Shown here: positions 26,176 to 35,560 of the stretch, one piece after another
How the letters are laid out: the number at the start of each line of letters is the position of its first letter
How positions within the stretch are numbered: position 1 is the first letter of the stretch
From: Bacteroidales bacterium
GTDB lineage: Bacteria; Bacteroidota; Bacteroidia; Bacteroidales; UBA932
DNA length: 51,414 bases
Assembly (NCBI GenBank): GCA_024398295.1
Contig: JAKSJL010000006.1
Location: forward strand, 1-51,414
Direction: 5' to 3'
The notes under the pieces: generated by a model
What the model was told of the DNA's origin: nothing
What the model saw: only the letters and a program-made list of their open reading frames with translations
Database searches by the model: none
Translations under genes and position numbers: made by a program

Positions 26176-27126
26176 CTATTCGAGTGCTAGGTCAGCGTGG
26201 ATGGTATACATGACTCCTGGCTGGAAGGTTACATCGCTAGGCAGGGTGAGGCTTGCACTCGCTGTTTTGCCAGAATAGTTAGGTATCGAGATGACGAGAG
26301 TATTTCCAGCACTTGCTTTTGTAAGTTTGGCTATGATGTACTCTGTGATGGTTCGGCTATCGATACAGTCCAGGTCATTGTACAACGATATCTTGTTTGT
26401 AGGACTTCCACCAGTAATGAGCGGTCCATCTCCTTTCAATATTGAACTATATCCCCAGCCGCTACCTGAGATGTTTTGGCGTGTTGTTCCATTAAAACAT
26501 TCGATGTGGATGGCTGACCATAGTGCTCCCACTATATCCTCTGGTACCGTCAGGACCACCTTCACGACACTCTTCAGATGCTGGAACTCAACGAACTCTA
26601 CACCATCTATTTCCTTGAAGAGTCCTGACATGACGGCATATTTTCCTAGATGTTCTGTTTTTGTCTTGCCTCTGTAACTGAAACTTGATGTGTGGTTTGA
26701 GTACTGACTGTTCAGCTGTACACTGTAAAAAGAATGCCCTGTAAGCTGTTCAAAATACTGGTTCCCTCTATGCTCTGTAAGTGCTGGATAGAAGCACTCA
26801 AGATGGTGTGTGCCCTCAACCTGGGTAAGTGTGCCTGTGAAGTCTGCCCTTGTGCGGCCAGCCTCTCCAGTAGAGGTGAAAGTGTCTACTGCCAGTACTT
26901 TATTTTCAGAGTCGAAGGCGATTACGGAAATCTTTTCCTCGGCATCCCATGAAAACTTCAGGACAGAACCGTCTTCGTCGCTGAAACTTGCCTTGGTCTG
27001 CTCGTTTCCTGCGATTACGGCAGAGAAAGTCATAGGTGTCCCCTCGGCATTTTTCTCTGTATTCTCTTTCTGGCATGCGCAAATGCTCAAAAGAGTTAAA
27101 GCTATGTAAAAAATATTCTTTTTCAT
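26176..27126 (-). CDS. Fimbrillin-like lipoprotein
   Basis: The 316-residue lipoprotein (signal MKKNIFYIALTLLSICAC, Cys18 the likely modified residue) has the layout of the Bacteroidales fimbrillin family. A short linker is followed by MTFSAVIAGNEQTKASFSDEDG, a mid-domain with GKYAVMSGL and FQHLKSVVKVVLTVPE, and a C-terminal domain ending in a FQPGVMYTIHADLALE strand. The phrase FSWDAEEKISV is common in this family. It may be a minor pilin or an outer-membrane anchor. It lies 11 nt after the Ig-like/LRR gene in the same operon. Confidence 0.8.
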   Translation of the reverse strand: MKKNIFYIALTLLSICACQKENTEKNAEGTPMTFSAVIAGNEQTKASFSDEDGSVLKFSWDAEEKISVIAFDSENKVLAVDTFTSTGEAGRTRADFTGTLTQVEGTHHLECFYPALTEHRGNQYFEQLTGHSFYSVQLNSQYSNHTSSFSYRGKTKTEHLGKYAVMSGLFKEIDGVEFVEFQHLKSVVKVVLTVPEDIVGALWSAIHIECFNGTTRQNISGSGWGYSSILKGDGPLITGGSPTNKISLYNDLDCIDSRTITEYIIAKLTKASAGNTLVISIPNYSGKTASASLTLPSDVTFQPGVMYTIHADLALE

Positions 27127-27137
27127 GTCTTCTTCTT

Positions 27138-29852
27138 TTAGAACAATATTACTTCCTTGAAGTCAAGGTCCGATGAATCACCTATATCCTCGATGCTTGC
27201 GATCTTGTCTCCGAGATCTCCCCAGTAGTAGCTGTTCTTGTACTGCTTAAGCGATGCCTTAGGGACGTAAAGTTTATGTATGGTTCCTTCGTAGAATGGT
27301 CCGTAACTAGAGTCCTCTGTGCAATAAGGAGGTGTGGTCGCCTTGAGAACTACATTGGCATCCTGGAATTTAAAGAAAGATAGACCGTCCACATTCTCCA
27401 GTGTAGATGGTAAGATGAGTACTCCAGATACGCCATTTATGCCATAACCATCAATGGTGGTAACACCTTCTGGGACACTGATGGATTCAAGCACGGCTGT
27501 GGTAGGTACCTCGATGGCACCCAGGCCGATAGTCGTGAATCCGGCAGGTAATTTAACCTTGCCATTAAGTCTGGATGCAGGATAAGCGATGAGCTTCTGC
27601 CCGTCCTTGGAAAGCAGCACTCCATCTGCAGATTTGAAATTCGGGTTCGAGCTGCTGACCTCGTAATCTTCAAGGAGAGGGTTAGCACGGAAAGGCAGAT
27701 CTGCAGTGCCGAAGGTTGCTGATGCACCTATCTTGATGTGTGAAAGCTGGTTGCTCTCAAAAGCTCCCACCTCAATGAGCTCTACAGAGTCAGGTATGAC
27801 TATGGTTCCTTTCAGCTTTGACCTTGAGAGACTGTAACGACGTATCGTCTTCACTGAATTAGGGATGGTGATAGTCTCGAGTCCTGTATCCTCTATCGAG
27901 CTAGTCCCGATGCTGGTCACACTTTCTGGAAGGATCAGGGTCTTGAGCTTATTGTACCTGTAAAGGAGATACTTAGGGAACTCGTCCTTGGTCGTGGTCT
28001 CGGTATACGTGAGATAGGACTCGAAGTACACTTTATATGGATTACCTCCTTCAATGATGTGCACCTTGGACATGTCGAGACTTGTAAGGTAGTTCGCAAG
28101 TGTTGATACTCTGAATGCTCCTGCGTCATCGGAATCAAGATAGCTGTCCGAAGTCCATTTGAGCGAGGTTATGAGCTTGCCAGCAAGGGTCTTGCTGAGG
28201 TTTCCTGTGAGATATTCCACTGCCTCACCTCCATTAATGGAGACCTTGTTTGTCGCCTTGACGATGACCTCGATGGACGCAGTGGCCGATGGGTTGTCCT
28301 CGCTTGTGGCTGTGACAGTACATGTACCAGGTGCCAATCCTGTTATCTCACTATCTGAAACGGAAATGATGCTTGGGTCGCTTGCCTTGTAGGTGACCTT
28401 CTTGTTTCCTGCGTTCGATGGTGTGTATGCCACAGAAAGCGTGTATTTCTTTCCTACTCCTAAGGTAACCTTTGGCGTAGGAAGATTGAACTCAATAGAC
28501 TTCACTGGCACCCATACCCTGAACTCTAAGACATCCCTTATGCTGCTGGTCGCCTTTGATGTGACTGTTACATTCACATAACCATTGTCATTGAGGAAGG
28601 TCACAGTCTTTCCATTTACGGACGCGAGCCGGCTGTCATCTACGGTGACTGTGAAGTCCTTGTTCGATGCGTTTTCTGGCAGTACCTTGACCTCTGGGGT
28701 GAAGGTGTTTCCACTCTTTACGTTAAGGTCAGATGGCGCATTTGTTATCTTGATGTAGGTGACAGGGGTATCCTTGACCTCTACGGCGCAGGAAGCGGTC
28801 TTTCCTCCATCCTCGGAAGTCACCACTACTGAGGCCTTGCCGACCTTCTTCGCAGTGAGGTTACCCATCTGGTCCACTGTCACTACAGAAGCGTCTGTGC
28901 TGCTCCAGCTGATGTTCTTGTTTGTGGCGTCTTCAGGCAGGACTGTGGCGGTGAGCTTCGCCTCCTTGTTTATGTATATCTCAGCGCTGGTCTTGTCAAG
29001 CTTCACGCTGGTCACCTTGACCTCCTGTCTCTTCACAGTGACCTTGCATGTGGCGCTGATCTCAGGATTCTGCTTGCTGGTCGCTGTAATGGTGCACTCT
29101 CCCTGCTCGACAGGCACTACCATACCGCTTTCATTGACCATGGCGATGGAAGTGTTTGAAGACTTCCACTCGATGGACTTGTCGGTAGCGTCGTCTGGCT
29201 TCACCTCAGCCACGAGCTTGAATGGCTCGCCTCCTACCACCAGGTTCGTCTCGGTGGCATTCAGGGTGATGGAGGTGACGCTGATGGTGCGTGCCACTAC
29301 ATTCACGATACATGCGACCACCTGGTCACTTGCCTTCGCGGTAATGATGGCGCTACCTGGAGCTACTGCGGTGACCTTGCCATCGGCTACGGTGGCTACG
29401 GCTTCCTGGGAGCTCTTCCAGGTCACGGTCTTATCGGTGGCGTTTGCTGGCTCCACGGTGGCGGTGAGGTCCACGCTGTCTCCCTCTACCATGTCAATGC
29501 TGTCGTTTGAGAGCTTCAGCCCGGTGACGGCGATGAACTTCGCCTTCACGGTGACGGTACAGGTGGCAGACTTGGTGCCTGACTTCGCGGTTATCTTCGC
29601 TGTTCCTGGGGCAATGGCCTTGATGGTGCCCTCTGTTACGGTAGCTACTGCAGATGCGTCGCTGCTCCAAACGACAGACTTGTCGGTCGCGTCGTTCGGC
29701 TCCACGGTGGCCGTGATGGTGTCGGACTCACCCTCGGTGAGCTCCAGGGTAGTCTTCGAGAGGTTCACCTTGGTCACCTCGATCACTGGCTTCGCACATG
29801 CGACTGCGGTGACGGCCACTACAATGGACAGGAAATACTTGAGAAATTTCAT
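27138..29852 (-). CDS. Surface lipoprotein with six Ig-like (BIG2-type) domains and BspA-like leucine-rich repeats
   Basis: The 904-residue protein begins with a lipoprotein signal (MKFLKYFLSIVVAVTAVAC, Cys19). Six Ig-like domains of about 80-88 residues follow (about 24-106, 107-188, 190-275, 277-361, 363-447, 449-532); the first four share the ATVEP.DATDK..W.SS pattern of BIG2. Residues 533-904 are BspA-type leucine-rich repeats (for example LKTLILPESVTSIG, ETITIPNSVKTI, GTIVIPDSVELIEVGAF). Such proteins are rod-like surface adhesins. The frame can be extended to 29891 but that part crosses the -7 box, so ATG 29852 is chosen. It heads the operon. Confidence 0.9.
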   Translation of the reverse strand: MKFLKYFLSIVVAVTAVACAKPVIEVTKVNLSKTTLELTEGESDTITATVEPNDATDKSVVWSSDASAVATVTEGTIKAIAPGTAKITAKSGTKSATCTVTVKAKFIAVTGLKLSNDSIDMVEGDSVDLTATVEPANATDKTVTWKSSQEAVATVADGKVTAVAPGSAIITAKASDQVVACIVNVVARTISVTSITLNATETNLVVGGEPFKLVAEVKPDDATDKSIEWKSSNTSIAMVNESGMVVPVEQGECTITATSKQNPEISATCKVTVKRQEVKVTSVKLDKTSAEIYINKEAKLTATVLPEDATNKNISWSSTDASVVTVDQMGNLTAKKVGKASVVVTSEDGGKTASCAVEVKDTPVTYIKITNAPSDLNVKSGNTFTPEVKVLPENASNKDFTVTVDDSRLASVNGKTVTFLNDNGYVNVTVTSKATSSIRDVLEFRVWVPVKSIEFNLPTPKVTLGVGKKYTLSVAYTPSNAGNKKVTYKASDPSIISVSDSEITGLAPGTCTVTATSEDNPSATASIEVIVKATNKVSINGGEAVEYLTGNLSKTLAGKLITSLKWTSDSYLDSDDAGAFRVSTLANYLTSLDMSKVHIIEGGNPYKVYFESYLTYTETTTKDEFPKYLLYRYNKLKTLILPESVTSIGTSSIEDTGLETITIPNSVKTIRRYSLSRSKLKGTIVIPDSVELIEVGAFESNQLSHIKIGASATFGTADLPFRANPLLEDYEVSSSNPNFKSADGVLLSKDGQKLIAYPASRLNGKVKLPAGFTTIGLGAIEVPTTAVLESISVPEGVTTIDGYGINGVSGVLILPSTLENVDGLSFFKFQDANVVLKATTPPYCTEDSSYGPFYEGTIHKLYVPKASLKQYKNSYYWGDLGDKIASIEDIGDSSDLDFKEVILF

Positions 29853-29888
29853 ATTTGTGTATTTGTTTTCCGGTTGTTGGATAAAGTT

Positions 29889-29916
29889 CAAATATAGTCA
29901 AAATTACTTATATTTG
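29889..29916. promoter_or_regulatory. Overlapping divergent promoters, Ig/LRR gene / kefB-like gene
   Basis: CAAATATA (29889-29896) and TATATTTG (29909-29916) form a perfect 8-bp inverted repeat with a 12-nt spacer. Each is a full TAnnTTTG match pointing outward, with the same TA at the free positions. The minus-strand box lies 36 nt before the lipoprotein ATG. The plus-strand box lies only 7 nt before the kefB-like ATG, which suggests a leaderless or nearly leaderless transcript. Confidence 0.6.
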
Positions 29917-29923
29917 CTTTATT

Positions 29924-32176
29924 ATGGCAGAAGAACTTAATCTGGTCCGCGACCTCGCGGTAATACTCATATCGGCAGGTGTTTTCACCGTCATCTCGAA
30001 AGTCCTTAAGCAGCCCCTTGTGCTTGGCTACATAGTGGCTGGATTTCTTGTGGGACCACACATCTCATTCTTCCCGGGCATCAGCAGCACGGAATCGGTG
30101 CAGCAGTGGTCCGATATCGGTATCATCTTTCTTCTCTTCGCACTTGGACTGGAGTTCAGCTTCAAGAAACTGCTGAAGGTGGGAAGCAGCGCGCTTATCA
30201 TCGCTGGCATGCAGTGCCTGGGCATGATAGCCCTCGGCATCATGCTGGGGCAGGCGCTGGGGTGGTCGGCGATGGAGAGCGTGTTTCTCGGAGGAATGCT
30301 CTCGATGTCGTCCACTGCCATTGTCATAAAGGCATATGACGACCTCGGCCTGAAGAAGGCTCCTTATGCCTCGACGGTGTTTGGCACATTGGTGGTCCAG
30401 GACCTCATCGCCATCCTTCTGATGGTGCTGCTCTCGACCATGGCAGTATCACATAGGTTCTCGGGCACAGAGATGCTCATGGGCATCGCGAAACTGTTCT
30501 TCTTCCTTATCCTTTGGTTCCTCGTGGGTATATATGTGATCCCGACCCTTCTTCAGAAGGCCCACAAATACATGAATGACGAGATACTGCTACTGGTGAG
30601 CATCGGCCTGTGCTTCGGCATGGTCCAGCTCGCGAGCGTGGCTGGTTTCTCGTCTGCCCTCGGTGCTTTCGTGATGGGTTCTATCCTTTCGGAAACGATT
30701 GAGGGAGAGAAGATAAGCTCATTGGTGGGAAGCATAAAGAATCTCTTCGCCGCCATCTTCTTCGTCTCTGTGGGCATGATGGTGAACCCGTCTGTGATAG
30801 TGGAGCATTGGGGTACCATACTGGCCATAACCATTGCCGTGCTCGTGGGTATCTCGTCATTTGCGACCACGGGAGCCGCCCTTTCCGGAAAGGGGCTGGA
30901 GAACTCCGTGCGCTGTGGATTCAGCCTCTCGCAGCTGGGTGAGTTCTCATTCATCCTCGCGGGCCTGGGCGTGTCGCTCGGCGTGATGCGTGAGTTTGTG
31001 TATCCTGTCATAATCACGGTGTCGGTAGTCACTACCTTCACCACACCGTACATGATCAAGGCCTCCGGCCCATTCGCGGCCTGGCTGCACAGAAAGCTGC
31101 CGCAGGCGCTCGTGGAGCGTATCGATGAGGGACGCGACGACTCGCAGAACTCGGCTGCGGAGAACAATGAATGGAAGACCCTCCTCAGGGCCCAGGGCAT
31201 CAGGGTGATGATGTACACCGTGATCCTGATAGCGATTCTGCTGGGATCGCGCCTGTACCTGGAGCGCCTTATGGTGAGGCTGCTTCCTGATGCGTCCAAG
31301 CTGGTTTCCAGCGTCATCAGCACAGCGGTCACATTGGCCATCATGCTGCCTTTCCTTGTGACAATGGTAGCGAATCGTGGTCAGGCTTCCGTCTCTGGCC
31401 GCATCCTGCTGAAGCAGAAACCTGCCAATGTGTGGCCTCTGCTGGCGATAAGCCTGCTGAAGATGGCTCTCGCGATGGTGTTTGTGTTCACCGTGCTCGC
31501 GACCCATTTCGAGCTTAGCGCATGGGCTGTCGTAGTGGTCGTGCTGGTGTCGGCGTGCGCATTCCTGTTCTTCATCCGTCATTCGATGAAGAGCCTGGGT
31601 AGGCTGGAGGCCAGGTTCCTTGAGAATCTTAACAAGAAGGAGGATCTCGCTCGCCAGAACGCTCCGGTGTCGACCTCGGTACGCGAGAAGATGGCAGGCT
31701 ATGATGTGCATATCGAGGCGGTGGATGTGTCAGCAGACTCGTCTTTCGTAGGCCTCAAGCTGAAGGATATCCCATTCCGTGCGAGCACGGGCGCGAACAT
31801 AGTGAAGATAGTGCGTGGCTCTCGCAGCATCCTCATCCCTTCGGGCGACGAGGTGGTATACCCTCACGACAGGCTGCTCGCAGTGGGTACGAGCGAGCAG
31901 CTGGCCAGCTTCGCGCAGATGGTTCACCAGGATGTCGAGGTGCCAGCACAGGAGGACGCTGAATTCGTGGTAGAGCCTGTCCTGCTGGGAGATAGTTCTT
32001 CGATGGTAGGACGTACACTGCGCGAGCTGGACATGCGCGCATCCGGCTGCATGGTCATCAGCGTGCTGCACGACGGCGTGCTTCTGACGAACCCGCGCGC
32101 CGACTATCGCTTCGCCGCTGATGACACTGTCTGGCTCGCTGGAGACAAGAATTCCATCGAGTGGTACAAAAAGTAA
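29924..32176 (+). CDS. KefB-type monovalent cation:proton antiporter (CPA2)
   Basis: The 750-residue protein has about 12 membrane helices in its N-terminal part, with QPLVLGYIVAGFLVGPH (30-46), IIFLLFALGLEFSFKKL and the LSMSSTAIVIKAYDDLG and VVQDLIAILLM motifs of the Na/H exchanger family (PF00999). Two TrkA_C (RCK-C) domains follow at about 594-666 and 680-748. No TrkA_N nucleotide-binding domain is visible between them and the membrane part. This architecture, common in Bacteroidota, suggests ligand-gated K+ or Na+/H+ exchange. It is a single plus-strand gene with its own promoter. Confidence 0.9.
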   Translation: MAEELNLVRDLAVILISAGVFTVISKVLKQPLVLGYIVAGFLVGPHISFFPGISSTESVQQWSDIGIIFLLFALGLEFSFKKLLKVGSSALIIAGMQCLGMIALGIMLGQALGWSAMESVFLGGMLSMSSTAIVIKAYDDLGLKKAPYASTVFGTLVVQDLIAILLMVLLSTMAVSHRFSGTEMLMGIAKLFFFLILWFLVGIYVIPTLLQKAHKYMNDEILLLVSIGLCFGMVQLASVAGFSSALGAFVMGSILSETIEGEKISSLVGSIKNLFAAIFFVSVGMMVNPSVIVEHWGTILAITIAVLVGISSFATTGAALSGKGLENSVRCGFSLSQLGEFSFILAGLGVSLGVMREFVYPVIITVSVVTTFTTPYMIKASGPFAAWLHRKLPQALVERIDEGRDDSQNSAAENNEWKTLLRAQGIRVMMYTVILIAILLGSRLYLERLMVRLLPDASKLVSSVISTAVTLAIMLPFLVTMVANRGQASVSGRILLKQKPANVWPLLAISLLKMALAMVFVFTVLATHFELSAWAVVVVVLVSACAFLFFIRHSMKSLGRLEARFLENLNKKEDLARQNAPVSTSVREKMAGYDVHIEAVDVSADSSFVGLKLKDIPFRASTGANIVKIVRGSRSILIPSGDEVVYPHDRLLAVGTSEQLASFAQMVHQDVEVPAQEDAEFVVEPVLLGDSSSMVGRTLRELDMRASGCMVISVLHDGVLLTNPRADYRFAADDTVWLAGDKNSIEWYKK

Positions 32177-32195
32177 AAATTTTCTTAAAAAATTA

Positions 32196-32224
32196 TTGTA
32201 ATTCAATAAATAGTTCTATATTTG
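32196..32224 (+). promoter_or_regulatory. Promoter of the NfeD-flotillin operon
   Basis: TATATTTG (32217-32224) is a perfect -7 box, 26 nt before the ATG at 32251. A TTG (32196-32198) lies 18 nt upstream of it, near the expected -33 position. The region between the antiporter gene and the operon is AT-rich and holds nothing else visible. Confidence 0.6.
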
Positions 32225-32250
32225 CAGAAAACAATTAAGAATTTCAGACT

Positions 32251-32856
32251 ATGACAGAATGGTGGAACTCTCTCGATCCGATGATGAAGGTGATGTGGGG
32301 CATCACTATGGCATCATCACTCGTGTTTATCATCCAGAGCATCATGACCTTTGTGGGCGCTGACACAGGCGACACCGGTCTCGATGCTGATTTCGACGCT
32401 CCGGATGGAGATATGCATGACGGCTCTATGGAAGGAGGCTCGAACCTCCTCACTTTCCGTAACCTCGTGAACTTCTGCCTTGGTTTCGGCTGGACTGCAG
32501 TGCTCCTGCGCGACCAGGTGAATTCCACCGCTGTGCTCATGCTCTTCGCCGTGATCATTGGCGTGGCACTCGTATTTGCTGTGATGTACCTCTTCAAGTG
32601 GCTCAGCAGCATGCAGCAGTCAGGAAACATAAATGTCTTCAAGTCAGCAGTCGGCTGCCAGGGCAAGGTCTACATCCCTATCCCTGCAGAGCGTGGCGGT
32701 GAGGGCAAGGTGCAGATCACTATCAATGATTCTGTACGCGAGTACGACGCACTCACCGACGGTGACGCCATCCCTACCGGAAAGGACATCAAGGTAGTGG
32801 AGGTGATCAATGAACATACCCTTGTAGTAGAAGAAATAAACTCATTAATAATCTAA
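32251..32856 (+). CDS. NfeD-like membrane protein, flotillin partner
   Basis: The 201-residue protein has a hydrophobic N-terminal helix (about 16-36) and a central helix pair around 68-118 (NLVNFCLGFGWTAVLL and STAVLMLFAVIIGVALVFAVMYLF). A C-terminal OB-fold of the NfeD type follows, with VGCQGKVYIPIPAERGGEGKVQITI and the final VVEVINEHTLVVEEI. NfeD1b/YuaF-type proteins are encoded next to flotillin and help assemble flotillin microdomains. The flotillin gene starts 4 nt after the stop, which supports the assignment. Confidence 0.82.
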   Translation: MTEWWNSLDPMMKVMWGITMASSLVFIIQSIMTFVGADTGDTGLDADFDAPDGDMHDGSMEGGSNLLTFRNLVNFCLGFGWTAVLLRDQVNSTAVLMLFAVIIGVALVFAVMYLFKWLSSMQQSGNINVFKSAVGCQGKVYIPIPAERGGEGKVQITINDSVREYDALTDGDAIPTGKDIKVVEVINEHTLVVEEINSLII

Positions 32857-32860
32857 TATC

Positions 32861-34282
32861 ATGGAAGCTCCTTATTTGATTCTTGTTATCGTGATAGTGC
32901 TCTTCGTGACACTGTCAGCGATCCTTAAGCGCTACAAGCGCTGTCCTTCAGACAAGATCCTCGTGATTTACGGTAAGACCGGAAAGAACCGCTCTGGCGG
33001 TATCTCTTCAGCTCGCTGTATTCACGGTGGCGCCTCTTTCATCTGGCCTGTATTCCAGAGCTATGCATTCCTGGACCTCAAGCCTATCAGCATCGAGTGT
33101 AACCTCACAAATGCACTCTCCAAGCAGAACATCCGCGTAGACGTGCCTTGCCGCTTCACAGTCGGTATCAGCACAGAGCCAGACAGCATGACAAATGCTG
33201 CTGAGCGTCTCCTCGGCCTTTCTATCGACAACATCCAGAACATTGCCACTGATATCCTCTTCGGTCAGCTCCGTCTCGTGATCGCTACCATGGATATCGA
33301 GGAGATTAACTCAGACCGTGACAAGTTCCTCGCAAACGTCAGCACAAACGTGGAGGCTGAGCTCCGTAAGATCGGTCTCAAGCTCATCAACGTGAACGTA
33401 ACCGATATCCGTGACGAGTCTGGCTATATCGAGGCTCTCGGTAAGGAGGCTGCTGCGAAGGCTATCAACGACGCGAAGAAGAGCGTGGCTGAGCAGAACC
33501 GTTATGGTGAGATCGGTAAGGCTGAGGCAGACAGGGATAAGGATATCCGTATCGCCGAGACCACCAGAGATACCCGTATCAGGACTGCAGAGGCAAATGC
33601 CAAGGCTGTCGAGGGTGAGAATAACTCCAGAATCTCCATCGCAAACTCTGACGCTCTCCGTCGTGAGAAGTCCGCTGAGGCTGAGCGCCTCGCTGTAGCT
33701 GCCGAGAAGGTGCAGGCTGCGAAGGCTCTCGAGGAGGCCTACAAGTCAGAGCGCGACGCCGAGCTCGCTCGTGCACAGCGTGAGAAGGCTACCCAGGAGG
33801 CAAACATCGTCGTTGCTGCTGAGATCGAGAAGCAGAAGGCTATCATCGAGGCTGAGGCTGAGGCTGAGAAGATGCGTCGCACCGCTCAGGGAGAGGCTGA
33901 TGCCATCTATGCGAAGATGGACGCACAGGCTCGCGGTACCCTCGAGATCCTCTCTAAGCAGGCTGCCGGTTTCGGTCAGCTCGTTGAGGCTGCGGGTGGC
34001 AACGCTCAGGAGGCTATCACCATGCTCATCACCGACAAGCTCCCAGAGCTCGTCAAGACTCAGGTCGAGGCTGTCAAGGGCATCAAGATCGACAAGGTTA
34101 CCGTTTGGGATGGAGCCAATGGTTCAGCAGACGGCAAGACCGCGACTTCAAACTTCATCTCTGGTATGATGAAGTCAGTACCTCCACTCGATGAACTTTT
34201 CAAGATGGCTGGCATGCAGCTTCCTTCATACCTCGGCAAGAAGGATGAGGAGACTGCAGTAGAGGACGAGAAGTCTGAGTAA
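32861..34282 (+). CDS. Flotillin-like SPFH protein
   Basis: The 473-residue protein has an N-terminal membrane helix (about 5-23), then the SPFH/band-7 domain with VIYGKTGKNRSGGISSARCIHGG and LINVNVTDIRDESGYIEALGKEAAAKA. A long Ala/Glu/Lys/Arg-rich coiled coil follows (about 200-360), then the flotillin C-terminus with GFGQLVEAAGG and ITDKLPELVKTQVEAVKGIKIDKVTVWDG. Flotillins form scaffolds in ordered membrane zones in bacteria. It lies in a five-gene operon with an NfeD partner before it and an XRE regulator 1 nt after it. Confidence 0.93.
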   Translation: MEAPYLILVIVIVLFVTLSAILKRYKRCPSDKILVIYGKTGKNRSGGISSARCIHGGASFIWPVFQSYAFLDLKPISIECNLTNALSKQNIRVDVPCRFTVGISTEPDSMTNAAERLLGLSIDNIQNIATDILFGQLRLVIATMDIEEINSDRDKFLANVSTNVEAELRKIGLKLINVNVTDIRDESGYIEALGKEAAAKAINDAKKSVAEQNRYGEIGKAEADRDKDIRIAETTRDTRIRTAEANAKAVEGENNSRISIANSDALRREKSAEAERLAVAAEKVQAAKALEEAYKSERDAELARAQREKATQEANIVVAAEIEKQKAIIEAEAEAEKMRRTAQGEADAIYAKMDAQARGTLEILSKQAAGFGQLVEAAGGNAQEAITMLITDKLPELVKTQVEAVKGIKIDKVTVWDGANGSADGKTATSNFISGMMKSVPPLDELFKMAGMQLPSYLGKKDEETAVEDEKSE

Positions 34283-34283
34283 T

Positions 34284-34502
34284 ATGCCTATAGTTGTAAA
34301 CATAGATGTAATGCTTGCTCGCCGCAAGATGTCTTGTGGCGAGCTCGCAGAAAAGCTCGGCATCACGCCCGCAAACCTTTCCATCCTGAAGACAGGAAAG
34401 GCCAAGGCTGTGAAACTGACCACGATGGAAGGACTCTGCAAGGCACTTGACTGCCAGCCTGGTGACTTGCTTGAGTATGTTCCTGACAAAGAGGGCGCTT
34501 GA
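34284..34502 (+). CDS. Small XRE-family HTH regulator
   Basis: The 72-residue protein is almost entirely one Cro/C1-type helix-turn-helix domain of the YozG/HigA-like small kind: MLARRKMSCGELAEKLGIT, then the recognition helix PANLSILKTGKAKAVKLTTM, then LCKALDCQPGDLLEYVPD. There is no ligand domain. It starts 1 nt after the flotillin stop, and its TGA overlaps the ATG of the next gene (TGATG). A toxin partner is not seen, so it is more likely a local regulator than an antitoxin. Confidence 0.88.
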   Translation: MPIVVNIDVMLARRKMSCGELAEKLGITPANLSILKTGKAKAVKLTTMEGLCKALDCQPGDLLEYVPDKEGA

Positions 34503-35554
34503 TGCGCACGAGCATAAAAAGAATTTTCAGCACGGGAGTACTGCTTTTCGCAGTGCTCTCGGTTTTTGCGTCTGGACCGCGACGCGCGGTGGTCCAGAGC
34601 CGCTTGACCGGCCTTCGTGAAGGTGCCAAGGTCAAACTATGGGATGAAATGAGTGACAGGTGCATTGACTCCACCTATGTGGCCGGAGGAACCTTCCGTT
34701 TCGATGTGGACGCGTCACAAGTGACGCTTTGCTCGATCAAGGGCGCAGGCATCAGCCGCCAGTTCGTCTTGGAGCCAGGAGAGCTGCTGCTCGAGGGTTC
34801 TCCGCGTGACTTCGTGAAAGGTGCGTCGGGCACTGAGCTGAACGCTCGTTTCTCTCGCTTCCTCACATTCTATTCGCAGCTCTACGACAGTGAGAAGCCT
34901 TCATACGTGAGGCGTGTCGTGAAGTATAACAAGGATAACCTCATGTCAGTGGTGGTGCTGAAGTTTGCACCATGTATCTCGTCATACGAGGCTGTCAAGC
35001 TCATTGATTCGGTGGATGAGCCTATCCGCTCCCTGCCGTATACTCAGCGCTACCGCGAACTTCGCTCTCGTCTCATGAGGGTGGAGCCCTACCGCGCTGG
35101 CGCCAAGGTGAAGCCATATTACTATGACTTCACGCTGCCAGACGCCTCCGGGCGCAGCATCAGTTTGAAATCATTGGTAGACGATAAGTCACATAGATAT
35201 ATACTCATAGATTTCTGGGCGACATGGTGCCCTTCATGCATCAAGGAGATCCCTTATATGACCAAGGCTTACGATTGGTACAAGGACCGCGGGCTGGAGA
35301 TACTCTGCGTGAGCTGGGACAGGGCGGCGGACACCGCGAAGTGGAAGCAGTATGTGAAGGATCACGGGATGGTCTGGGCCAATGTGATCGATGTGGCTGG
35401 CGCCAAATCAAAGGTCTCAAGGGATTATGTGGTAGATGCTCTTCCTGTCAATGTGCTGATTGACTGCTCCACGGGCATGATCATCGGCAGAAACCTGCGC
35501 GGCGAAGACCTTCTGAATGCGCTTCGCCCGCTCCAGTTCGGAAAAAGAAAATAA
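34502..35554 (+). CDS. Secreted TlpA/ResA-like thioredoxin-fold protein
   Basis: The 350-residue protein has a signal peptide (about 1-25), an N-terminal beta-rich domain of DUF4369 type (about 30-105), a helical linker, and a C-terminal AhpC/TSA-TlpA thioredoxin domain. The redox site is WATWCPSC (C243, C246) and a cis-proline is found in the ALPVNV segment. Such proteins reduce periplasmic disulfides or work in cytochrome c maturation. The frame begins one codon earlier with TTG, but ATG 34502, overlapping the preceding stop as TGATG, is preferred. It is part of the flotillin operon. Confidence 0.88.
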   Translation: MRTSIKRIFSTGVLLFAVLSVFASGPRRAVVQSRLTGLREGAKVKLWDEMSDRCIDSTYVAGGTFRFDVDASQVTLCSIKGAGISRQFVLEPGELLLEGSPRDFVKGASGTELNARFSRFLTFYSQLYDSEKPSYVRRVVKYNKDNLMSVVVLKFAPCISSYEAVKLIDSVDEPIRSLPYTQRYRELRSRLMRVEPYRAGAKVKPYYYDFTLPDASGRSISLKSLVDDKSHRYILIDFWATWCPSCIKEIPYMTKAYDWYKDRGLEILCVSWDRAADTAKWKQYVKDHGMVWANVIDVAGAKSKVSRDYVVDALPVNVLIDCSTGMIIGRNLRGEDLLNALRPLQFGKRK

Positions 35555-35560
35555 CGCTAT

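Noticed and set aside
28759-29940. 393-residue plus-strand frame opposite the Ig-like domains
   Set aside because: The open length comes from the repetitive Thr/Val/Ser-rich coding sequence on the other strand. The translated protein has no domain and the frame runs through the divergent promoter.
34284-34502. XRE protein as an antitoxin
   Set aside because: No small toxin-like partner is adjacent. The neighbours are flotillin and a secreted thioredoxin, so a toxin-antitoxin reading is not supported.
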